From JAHBXC01 sp964350875 (GTDB lineage Bacteria > Planctomycetota > Phycisphaerae > Phycisphaerales > UBA1924), in NCBI GenBank assembly GCA_964350875.1, contig CAYGLT010000050.1:1-17177 (forward strand): a stretch of DNA of 17,177 bases, read 5' to 3'. Position numbers and translations under genes: made by a program. A model generated the notes under the pieces. That model was given only the letters and a program-made list of their open reading frames with translations. It had not been told where the DNA came from and ran no database searches. The first letter of the stretch is position 1. Each line of letters begins with the position of its first letter. This document shows, piece after piece, positions 6,932-12,808 of this stretch.

Positions 6932-8410
6932 ATGACGACGAGCCCCACGCCCGCGACCTCCGCCGTCCCCCACATGACGCCCGAGCAATTCCGCGAGACG
7001 GGGCGGCGAGTCGTCGACTGGATCGCCGACTACATGGAGCGCGTGAACGAATTGCCCGTCCGTTCGAACGCGGCGCCGGGCGAGATCGCCGCGATGCTCC
7101 CCGCTCACGCGCCCCAGCGCGGTGAGGGATGGGACGACATCCTCGCCGACATCGATCGCGTGGTCATGCCCGGGATCACGCACTGGCAGAACCCGCGCTT
7201 CTTCGGGTTCTTCCCGTGCAACACGACCGGGCCGGCGATCCTCGCCGACATGATCAGCGACGCGCTCAACGCGCAGGGCATGATGTGGAGCACCAGCCCG
7301 GCCATCACCGAGATCGAGACGCGCATGCTCGACTGGATGGGCGAGTTGCTCGGGCTTCCCGAGTCGTTCCTGAGCCGCGCGGGAACGGGCGGCGGCGGTG
7401 TGATCCAAGGGACCGCGAGCGAGAGTTCCCTGGTGTGCCTGCTCGCCGCCCGCGAACGCGCGCTGAAAACCGGCAGGGCGCGTTCGATCGACGCGATGAC
7501 GATCTACACGAGCACGCAGGCGCACTCCTCGATCGCGAAGGACGCGCGGATCGCGGGCATCGGCGACGATCGCGTGCGGCTGGTCCCCACGGACGCGAAG
7601 TACGCGATGGACACCGCGGCCCTCGCCCGCATGATGCGCGAGGACGCAGCGAATGGTTTGATCCCGATCTATGTCTGCGCGACGGTGGGCACGACCTCGT
7701 CGGGCGCGATCGATCCCGTCCGCGCGATCGTTGACGCTTCACACGCCCACGGCGCGTGGGTGCATGTGGATGCGGCGTACGCCGGCGCCGCCGCCGTGTG
7801 CGAGGAACTGCGCGGCCCGCTGATGGACGGCGTCGAAGGCGCCGACTCGTTCGTGTTCAACCCTCACAAGTGGCTGCTCACGACCTTCGACTGCTCCACC
7901 CTGTGGGTGCGCGAGACGAAGGCGCTCATCGATGCGCTGTCGATCACGCCCGAGTACCTGCGCAACGCTGCGAGCGAGAGCGGCGCGGTCATCGACTACC
8001 GCGACTGGCAGATCCCGCTCGGCCGGCGCTTCCGCGCGCTCAAACTCTGGTTCGTGATGCGCCACTACGGCGCAGAGGGGCTCAAGGCGTACATCCGCGA
8101 GCATGTCCGACTCGGCGCGCTCGCGGAATCGCTCGTCGACGCGGACGACCGATTCGAGCGTCCCGCCGCGCGATGCCTGAGTCTGGTCACCTTCCGGCTC
8201 AAGGGCGAGAACGCCAAGAGCAAGGCGCTGATGGAGCGGGTGAACGCGAGCGGCGAGGCGTTCTTCTCGCACACCGTCCTGCCGCGGACCGACGGATCGG
8301 GCGGCGAAGGGCTGTACACGATCCGCATGGCGATCGGCGCGACGAGCGTGTGCGAGGACGACATCCGCCGCGCGTGGGCGCTGGTCCAGCGTGAGGCGGA
8401 GCATGTCTGA
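6932..8410 (+). CDS. Aromatic-L-amino-acid decarboxylase-like PLP enzyme (group II)
   Basis: This 492-residue enzyme should remove the alpha-carboxylate of an aromatic amino acid (Trp, Tyr, Phe or DOPA) to give the amine and CO2. The match to animal and plant enzymes is unusually clear: GGGVIQGTASES near 155, the cofactor-stacking His198 in TQAHSS, the PLP Schiff-base Lys313 in FNPHKWLLTTFDCS, and DYRDWQIPLGRRFR near 355-368. Tyr342, equivalent to human Tyr332 by residue counting, is the residue whose change to Phe marks aldehyde synthases, so decarboxylation is predicted. Gly364 occupies the position where Gly versus Ser separates indole- from phenol-preferring plant enzymes; this only hints at tryptophan. 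The ATG at 6932 follows a -10-like box; Met15 is an alternative start. The stop overlaps the next gene, implying coupling. The physiological role is unknown. Confidence 0.92.
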   Translation: MTTSPTPATSAVPHMTPEQFRETGRRVVDWIADYMERVNELPVRSNAAPGEIAAMLPAHAPQRGEGWDDILADIDRVVMPGITHWQNPRFFGFFPCNTTGPAILADMISDALNAQGMMWSTSPAITEIETRMLDWMGELLGLPESFLSRAGTGGGGVIQGTASESSLVCLLAARERALKTGRARSIDAMTIYTSTQAHSSIAKDARIAGIGDDRVRLVPTDAKYAMDTAALARMMREDAANGLIPIYVCATVGTTSSGAIDPVRAIVDASHAHGAWVHVDAAYAGAAAVCEELRGPLMDGVEGADSFVFNPHKWLLTTFDCSTLWVRETKALIDALSITPEYLRNAASESGAVIDYRDWQIPLGRRFRALKLWFVMRHYGAEGLKAYIREHVRLGALAESLVDADDRFERPAARCLSLVTFRLKGENAKSKALMERVNASGEAFFSHTVLPRTDGSGGEGLYTIRMAIGATSVCEDDIRRAWALVQREAEHV

Positions 8411-8777
8411 TCACGACACGCTGTATTTCGACGGCCAGTGCGGGCTGTGCCAGCGCTCCGCGAAGATCATCCGCGCGATGGACTGGTTCGGGCGGCTGCG
8501 TTTCAAGGACATGACGCGCGTGCCCGAGCACGAACTGCCCGTGCCGATGGAGACCGCGTTGGAGGGCATCCCGATGCGCACGCGCGATGGTCGGACGCTG
8601 GTCGGATTCCCCGCCCTCCGCCGCGCCCTGCTCCAGACGCCGCTTGGCTGTTTGCCCGCCCTTGTTCTCTATGTGCCCGGGTTCAGCCACCTCGGGCGGG
8701 CGTGGTACGGGCGGGTCGCGGCCGGGCGGAGCAGGGCTGTCTGCGCGACGGGCGGGCCGAATCAGGCCCGGGAATGA
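8403..8777 (+). CDS. DCC1-like thiol-disulfide oxidoreductase family protein (DUF393)
   Basis: This is a 124-residue protein with the family signature near the N-terminus: YFDGQCGLC, giving a CxxC pair at C13 and C16. Later in the chain come a Gly/Phe/Pro segment (GFPALRRAL) and the YVPGFSHLGRAWYGRVAAGR tail typical of DUF393. Members have a thioredoxin-like fold, but their substrates are not generally known. No signal peptide is visible, so it should be cytosolic. The ATG at 8403 overlaps the decarboxylase stop by eight bases; a GTG at 8391 in the same frame is possible but less likely. Overlap implies co-translation with the decarboxylase, although no functional link between the two families is established. 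Confidence 0.85.
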   Translation: MSDHDTLYFDGQCGLCQRSAKIIRAMDWFGRLRFKDMTRVPEHELPVPMETALEGIPMRTRDGRTLVGFPALRRALLQTPLGCLPALVLYVPGFSHLGRAWYGRVAAGRSRAVCATGGPNQARE

Positions 8778-8822
8778 GGAAGTTCGGTTGCGTCGGGCCT
8801 CCCGATGGCCGATGATCGGACC

Positions 8823-9419
8823 ATGCGAGTGCTCCTGGACGACGCGACCCTTCTCGAATCCGCGCAGACGATGGGCGAAGCCCTGGAGGCGGGCCGCGCC
8901 GCCGCCGAGCGCGACGGGCGGGTCATCGTCGAGGTGTTCTGCGACGGGCAGCCGGCGTCGGCGGACGAACTGACCGATTCGGAGTCTCTCGCGCGGCCCG
9001 CGATCGTGGGCGAACTCACGCTGATCTCCGCTGAGCCGCGCGAACTGGTGGCGACGACTTTCGACGACGCCGCGGCCGCGCTCACCGATCTGCGCGACAC
9101 CCAGCGTGAACTTGCGGAGAAGATCCAGCAGGGCGGCGCATCGGAGGCCGTCGGCGCGCTGGGTGAGGTCTTCGAAGTCTGGGAAGCGGCGCGTCAGGCG
9201 ATGGAGCAGGGCGCGGCGATGGCGTCGATCGACCTTGGTCAGGACGATGTGTTCGCCGATCTGATCGTCGGCCTTACTGACCGTTTAAAAGAAGTCGCAC
9301 GCACGGTCGAGCACCGCGACTGGTCAACGCTCGCCGACGAACTGGAGTTCGAACTGGGCGATCAGGCCGAGCGTTGGTCGAAGAAATTCACCGAGTTGTC
9401 CGCGACGCTGCGTCGCTGA
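8823..9419 (+). CDS. Hypothetical protein, acidic and largely helical
   Basis: I do not recognise this 198-residue protein. It starts with two or three predicted beta strands (RVLLDDATLLES, RVIVEVFCDGQ), continues with a short acidic stretch, and from about residue 75 is mostly amphipathic helix, ending in ADELEFELGDQAERWSKKFTELSATLRR-type heptads. It is strongly acidic, has one Cys and no signal peptide or membrane segment. The start at 8823 is preferred because GATGAT lies six bases before it and the sequence then begins MRVLL; an ATG at 8805 in the same frame would add six residues. Neither start has a Shine-Dalgarno sequence. The next gene begins 44 bases later, so they are probably co-transcribed. 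Confidence 0.7.
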   Translation: MRVLLDDATLLESAQTMGEALEAGRAAAERDGRVIVEVFCDGQPASADELTDSESLARPAIVGELTLISAEPRELVATTFDDAAAALTDLRDTQRELAEKIQQGGASEAVGALGEVFEVWEAARQAMEQGAAMASIDLGQDDVFADLIVGLTDRLKEVARTVEHRDWSTLADELEFELGDQAERWSKKFTELSATLRR

Positions 9420-9444
9420 TCGGGAACGCCGGGGCGTCGCATTC

Positions 9445-9453
9445 GGAAGGGAG
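9445..9453 (+). promoter_or_regulatory. Shine-Dalgarno sequence deciding a TTG start
   Basis: GGAAGGGAG ends ten bases before the TTG at 9464. It favours that start over an upstream TTG at 9374, which would overlap the previous gene by 46 bases, and over the ATG at 9543. Confidence 0.5.
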
Positions 9454-9463
9454 CCGAGACACG

Positions 9464-10177
9464 TTGGCACAATCCACGGAGCGAAAGGGAGAGAAGGGGT
9501 CGTCGAAGGGCGGATCGACGGTCGACGCGTTCGACGACGCGATGATGGCCGCGAAATCGGCGATGAAGTCGGGCGACGCGTTCGAAGCCGCGGCCCTGGC
9601 GGGCAAGGCGCTGCGCGAAGCGCGCGCGAAGCGGTGCTACGAGACCATGGCCGCGATCCTTCCAGTCCTGCGCGACGCTCGGTGCGCGATCCGCGACAAG
9701 GCGATCGGCGCAAAGAAGATTTTCCACATCGACGCGTGGAGCGAATCGGACGAGCCCGAAGCGGGGCTGTGGCTGATCGAACCCCCCGCCGTCGGCGCTG
9801 ACGGGCGCGCGCTGCGCGACCGAGCGCTGGCCGCACGCATCCCTGCGCTGGTGCTGGTGCGCGAGCCGGAAACGCGCGACGGGCGCTGGCCGATGGTGAT
9901 GGTCGGGCCCGCGACGACGCGCACGAAGGTTCAGCCCCCGCCGAACGAAAAGCCGACCGCCGGATGGCTGCTGGCCGCGCTCGAATCGCTCGCGCAATCG
10001 GCGATCGATTCGGTGGACGGCTCGGCGCCCGAGACGCGCGTGAACCAGTTGTGCGACCGGCTCGAGACGATCCCCGAGGCCGAGGCGATGTACGACGAAC
10101 TCGCGAAGGCGTGCGTGCAGGCCGCCGCGGCCCACGCCGACGCGGAATCCCGACGCCGCACGCCCAAGGACGAGTGA
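9464..10177 (+). CDS. Hypothetical protein with helical repeat-like N-terminus
   Basis: I do not recognise this 237-residue protein. From the TTG at 9464 it has a Lys/Ser/Gly-rich disordered leader of about 20 residues. A helical region (about 22-70: DAMMAAKSAMKSGDAFEAAA...) resembles a TPR-type helical hairpin. A central alpha/beta-like domain (about 85-165) contains GLWLIEPPAVG, ARIPALVLVRE and WPMVMVGPA. A helical C-terminus is rich in Ala and Glu. There is no signal peptide or membrane segment. The start codon is uncertain: TTG at 9464 is supported by a Shine-Dalgarno sequence, and ATG at 9543 is the alternative. Its stop overlaps the start of the nuclease gene (TGATG), so the two are translationally coupled, but nothing shows a shared function. 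Confidence 0.72.
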   Translation: MAQSTERKGEKGSSKGGSTVDAFDDAMMAAKSAMKSGDAFEAAALAGKALREARAKRCYETMAAILPVLRDARCAIRDKAIGAKKIFHIDAWSESDEPEAGLWLIEPPAVGADGRALRDRALAARIPALVLVREPETRDGRWPMVMVGPATTRTKVQPPPNEKPTAGWLLAALESLAQSAIDSVDGSAPETRVNQLCDRLETIPEAEAMYDELAKACVQAAAAHADAESRRRTPKDE

Positions 10178-10770
10178 TGTCGCGCGACGCGCAACGACGC
10201 GAGCGCAAGCGACCCGACACGGCGGCGCGATTGCGTCGCGGCCTGAGCACCGTGCTCATCTTCGGCGCGCTGATCATCGTGGTCGCGCTCGATCGCGCAG
10301 GAGTGTTCTCCTCGCCGGCGCCGGTTGTTGACGGCGAGCGCGGGTACGACGGCGTGCGCACACGCGTCCAGCGCGTGGTCGACGGCGACACAGTGATTCT
10401 GGAACTCATCGACCCGCTGACCGATCGACCGACACGCGTGCGGTTGTGGGGCATCGATGCGCCGGAGACGGCCAAGGACAACACGCCCGCCGAGCCCTTC
10501 GCGGACGACGCGACGGACATGCTCGAGCGGCTGGTGCTCAATCGACAGGTGATCGTGGTGACCGAGCCATCGAAAGAGCGGGACGACTACGACCGGGTGC
10601 TGGCACATATCGTCGTTGACGACGACACGGTCGCGGCGGCGCTGGTCGAGGCCGGGTTGGCGGAGTCGGTCGAGCGGTGGAGGCACCGGGACACGGACCG
10701 GTTCGAGGCGCTGGAACTCTCCGCGAAACGAGCGAAGAAGGGGATCTGGAGCGTCCCGTCCGGAAGGTAG
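10177..10770 (+). CDS. Membrane-anchored thermonuclease (staphylococcal nuclease-like)
   Basis: This 197-residue protein has a basic N-terminus, one membrane helix at about residues 22-40 and an SNase domain from about 60 to 193. Key residues of Staphylococcus aureus nuclease are all present: D71 in VVDGDTV (equivalent to D21), R89, D94 and E97 in VRLWGIDAPET (R35, D40, E43), and R140 in DYDRVLAHI (R87). It should therefore be an active Ca2+-dependent phosphodiesterase cutting DNA or RNA. The short basic segment before the helix suggests an N-in topology with the nuclease domain outside the membrane, where it could scavenge nucleic acids; this is inference. It starts by overlapping the stop of the upstream gene by one base and ends before a promoter-like box at 10797. 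Confidence 0.9.
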   Translation: MSRDAQRRERKRPDTAARLRRGLSTVLIFGALIIVVALDRAGVFSSPAPVVDGERGYDGVRTRVQRVVDGDTVILELIDPLTDRPTRVRLWGIDAPETAKDNTPAEPFADDATDMLERLVLNRQVIVVTEPSKERDDYDRVLAHIVVDDDTVAAALVEAGLAESVERWRHRDTDRFEALELSAKRAKKGIWSVPSGR

Positions 10771-10796
10771 TCGTGCGTCCGGGCGCGGTTCACCCG

Positions 10797-10802
10797 TAGA
10801 AT
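10797..10802 (+). promoter_or_regulatory. Candidate -10 box (TAGAAT)
   Basis: TAGAAT is followed by GGTTCGCG and then the ATG at 10811, giving eight bases between box and start. The transcript would be leaderless or nearly so. No convincing -35 hexamer is present. Confidence 0.4.
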
Positions 10803-10810
10803 GGTTCGCG

Positions 10811-11050
10811 ATGGGTTTCTCGATCAACAGAAGGCGATCGCTGGCGGAGCGGGGCGCGCTCGCGCGCCGACAGACCAGCGTGTGGCTGACCTGGGCGATG
10901 ACCCAGCGCGACGATTCCCTGCCGCGCATCCCGGTGAGGCCGGTCGATCGCGGCGGGTGGAAGTTTCTGCGCAACAACCCGCTGGGCCGCTGGGTGGCGT
11001 GGCACTGGTGGGAACGCGCGTTCGAGCGACTCCCGCTGGGCAAGCGCTGA
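10811..11050 (+). CDS. Small basic Trp-rich hypothetical protein
   Basis: I do not recognise this 79-residue protein. It is strongly basic, with about 16 Arg or Lys, and carries six Trp, four of them in the C-terminal segment around GRWVAWHWWERAF. It has no signal peptide and no segment long enough for a normal membrane helix, although the Trp-rich part could lie at a membrane surface. The start at 10811 follows a -10-like box and no Shine-Dalgarno sequence. It lies 40 bases after the nuclease stop and could also be read from that transcript. Composition matches the neighbouring genes and the frame is long for a random ORF starting right behind a promoter-like box, so it is probably real. Confidence 0.6.
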   Translation: MGFSINRRRSLAERGALARRQTSVWLTWAMTQRDDSLPRIPVRPVDRGGWKFLRNNPLGRWVAWHWWERAFERLPLGKR

Positions 11051-11104
11051 ACCCGGCAGGCCCGAGAACCATCCCCGATCGCTGACCTCGCGGTTCGGGC
11101 GCGG

Positions 11105-11110
11105 TATCCT
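11105..11110 (+). promoter_or_regulatory. Candidate -10 box (TATCCT)
   Basis: TATCCT lies seven bases before the ATG at 11118. It either drives a leaderless 37-codon micro-ORF or gives a leader of about 125 bases to the membrane-protein gene at 11242. Confidence 0.3.
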
Positions 11111-11117
11111 CCCCTCC

Positions 11118-11231
11118 ATGCGGGATGACCGCCCCCGGAAGCCCGGGTTCGTGCCCAAGCCGGGTCGGACACGGGCCGATGTGGGGAGTCCGACCGCACA
11201 CGACCGCCGCCCCCGCGATCCCTCGAAGTGA
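11118..11231 (+). CDS. Possible micro-protein or leader peptide, 37 residues
   Basis: An ATG seven bases after a TATCCT box opens a 37-codon frame ending with TGA ten bases before the next gene's start. The product is very basic and rich in Arg, Pro and Asp (MRDDRPRKPGFVPKPGRTRA...). It resembles no family I know. It fits the leaderless pattern of other genes in the window, but a frame this short in GC-rich DNA can arise by chance, so the call is tentative. It could also be an upstream ORF affecting the gene at 11242. Confidence 0.3.
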   Translation: MRDDRPRKPGFVPKPGRTRADVGSPTAHDRRPRDPSK

Positions 11232-11241
11232 GCCGCCTCCG

Positions 11242-12114
11242 ATGAGCGACACCGACACCCAGCCCCAGCCCGCCGCCGGACTTGATCCGCTCGAGCAGAC
11301 AGAGACCCGGCTCAACAAGGGCTGGCTCGTGAAGATGGGCATCTTCTTCACGATCCTCCTCGCGTTCGGCCTGTGGGGTCTTTATGACGCCGTCAGCGCG
11401 TACCCCGCGCGTGGTCGGGCGGACGCCGAGTACCGCGAACTCGAGTACCTCAACGCGGCCCGCGACGCGGGTCTGCTCCTGCGCGCCAGCGTCGATCAGC
11501 CCAGGGTCGAACTCGATCGCCTGCGCGGCCTCGAAAAGGACCTCATCACAACCGCCAACTCGAGCGACACCAGCCAGGCGGCGATGCTCGCCCGCGCGGA
11601 CCTCGCCAAACTGCAGTGGCTCACCGCGCTCTCGCGCGTGGGCATGCTCAGCCCGGCCAACACGACCTTCGAGAATCCGACCGGCCAGCGCGAAATCCTC
11701 GAGAACACCTGGGCGACCAAGACCCCGCCCAAGCCCCTCAGCGCGTTCGACATCCCCTCTCAGTGGCTGTTCGTGATCGCGGGCTTCGGCGGCGCGCTGT
11801 GGCTGACCTTCCTGTTCCTGCGCGTCTCGTCGAAGAAGTTCCGCTGGGAGCCCTCGACACGCACGCTCACCATCCCGGGCGGCCGCACGATCGCTCCTGC
11901 GGACATCGCCGAGGTGGACAAGCGCAAGTGGGACAAGTTCTTCGTCACCCTGCGGCTCAACGACTCGACCCCCGCGCCCCACGAGCACAAGTTCGACCTG
12001 CTGCGCTACACCCCGCTCGAGGCCTGGATCCTCGAGATGGAGCGCCACTCGCCCAACTATGTGCCCCCGGCGCCCGAAGAGCCCGCCGAGCCCGAGGCGG
12101 TCGCCGCGTCCTGA
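11242..12114 (+). CDS. Two-TM membrane protein with PH-like C-terminal domain
   Basis: I do not recognise this 290-residue protein by family. An acidic, Pro/Gln-rich N-terminus of about 25 residues is followed by a first membrane helix (about 29-49), a mostly helical 120-residue loop (Glu, Ala and Leu-rich), a second membrane helix (about 174-193), and a C-terminal domain (about 199-271). That domain alternates strands and turns and ends in a helix (TPLEAWILEMERH). The pattern RWEPSTRTLTIPGG...IAEVDKRKWDKF resembles bacterial PH-like membrane domains, but this is by eye only. With both termini in the cytoplasm, the helical loop would face outward. The ATG at 11242 has only a weak Shine-Dalgarno (GAAGTGAG) upstream. 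The tail is Pro, Glu and Ala-rich and probably disordered. Confidence 0.75.
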   Translation: MSDTDTQPQPAAGLDPLEQTETRLNKGWLVKMGIFFTILLAFGLWGLYDAVSAYPARGRADAEYRELEYLNAARDAGLLLRASVDQPRVELDRLRGLEKDLITTANSSDTSQAAMLARADLAKLQWLTALSRVGMLSPANTTFENPTGQREILENTWATKTPPKPLSAFDIPSQWLFVIAGFGGALWLTFLFLRVSSKKFRWEPSTRTLTIPGGRTIAPADIAEVDKRKWDKFFVTLRLNDSTPAPHEHKFDLLRYTPLEAWILEMERHSPNYVPPAPEEPAEPEAVAAS

Positions 12115-12129
12115 TCGGATCGTGGATCT

Positions 12130-12150
12130 GAAACGGCCCCGCGCCGTTTC
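12130..12150. repeat. Perfect 8-bp inverted repeat next to a -10 box
   Basis: GAAACGGC and GCCGTTTC are separated by five bases (CCCGC). The repeat lies 15 bases after the upstream stop and ends two bases before the TACAGT box of the DUF456 gene. It could be an operator lying across the -35 region, or the stem of a terminator for the upstream gene. A T-run after the stem is lacking, which argues against a classical terminator. Confidence 0.55.
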
Positions 12151-12152
12151 CC

Positions 12153-12158
12153 TACAGT
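12153..12158 (+). promoter_or_regulatory. Candidate -10 box (TACAGT) for the DUF456 gene
   Basis: TACAGT is followed by exactly six bases (GTTCGC) and then the GTG at 12165, the textbook spacing for a leaderless transcript. CTGAAA at 12128-12133 is a weak -35 candidate with a long spacer. Confidence 0.45.
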
Positions 12159-12164
12159 GTTCGC

Positions 12165-12686
12165 GTGCTTGACGGGATCCTCCTTACGGTGCTCGTGCTG
12201 TCCGTCGCGCTCGCCAGCGCGGTCGGCATCGGTCTGACCCTGCTCGGGCTTCCCGGCATCTGGCTCACCATCGGCGTCGCCCTCATCGCGTGGGTCATCC
12301 GCGGCGAGACCTACTCGTGGTGGACGATCGGGGCGTGCGTCGCGCTGGGATTGCTGGCGGAACTGCTCGAATTCGTGCTCTCCGCCGCCGGGGCCGCGAA
12401 GGCGGGCGGGTCGAAACGGGCCGCGCTGGCCTCGATCGCCGGGGGCGTGATCGGCGGGATCCTCGGCGCGCCGTTCCTCTTCCCGATCGGGACGATCATC
12501 GGCGCAGCGATCGGCGCCGGGGCGGCGGCGGGCGTCTTCGAGGCCACCAAGCCCGGCCGCACGCTCGAGCAGTCCTACGCTGTCGGCCAGGGCGCCGCCG
12601 TCGGACGGCTCGTGGCCACGATCGTGAAAACGACCATCAATGTCGTGATCGCGCTGATCCTGGTCCTCGCGGCCGTCATCCCCTGA
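12165..12686 (+). CDS. DUF456 family membrane protein
   Basis: This is a 173-residue integral membrane protein. It has a first hydrophobic segment (about 5-40, including LLGLPGIWLTIG, a hallmark of the family), a second around 45-70, a Gly/Ala-rich middle (SIAGGVIGGILGAPFLFPIGTIIGAAIGAGAA) with tightly packed small residues, and a final helix at 150-172. DUF456 proteins have no established function. The start is GTG at 12165, directly behind a -10 box; no Shine-Dalgarno sequence is present. It stands alone between two candidate promoters, so it is probably transcribed on its own or into resB. Confidence 0.85.
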   Translation: MLDGILLTVLVLSVALASAVGIGLTLLGLPGIWLTIGVALIAWVIRGETYSWWTIGACVALGLLAELLEFVLSAAGAAKAGGSKRAALASIAGGVIGGILGAPFLFPIGTIIGAAIGAGAAAGVFEATKPGRTLEQSYAVGQGAAVGRLVATIVKTTINVVIALILVLAAVIP

Positions 12687-12710
12687 CGACTTCGCCCCGG
12701 TCTGGACGGA

Positions 12711-12728
12711 TTGCGGAACCAACCGCAA
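12711..12728. repeat. Short inverted repeat upstream of resB
   Basis: TTGCGG and CCGCAA, separated by AACCAA, lie between the DUF456 stop and the TACAGT box at 12741. The arms are only six bases, so chance is possible. It could be an operator for the resB promoter or part of a transcript-end hairpin. Confidence 0.3.
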
Positions 12729-12740
12729 GGATTCCGGTCC

Positions 12741-12746
12741 TACAGT
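12741..12746 (+). promoter_or_regulatory. Candidate -10 box (TACAGT) for resB-ccsA
   Basis: TACAGT followed by AATCTTCGCG repeats the pattern before the DUF456 gene, but here the first good start codon (12809) is about 60 bases downstream, so the transcript would have a leader. No clear -35 element is seen. Confidence 0.35.
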
Positions 12747-12808
12747 AATCTTCGCGCGCCGCCGGCGTGCGAGCCCACCGATTCCTGGTCGAGGTCTCGC
12801 CCCACCCG

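Noticed and set aside
8805..8822. Near-palindrome GGCCGATGATCGGACC before the gene at 8823 as an operator
   Set aside because: The arms are imperfect and overlap both the possible start at 8805 and the weak GATGAT box. Nothing else supports regulation here.
9374..9463. TTG at 9374 as start of the hypothetical gene
   Set aside because: It would overlap the preceding gene by 46 bases without a Shine-Dalgarno sequence. The TTG at 9464 has GGAAGGGAG upstream.
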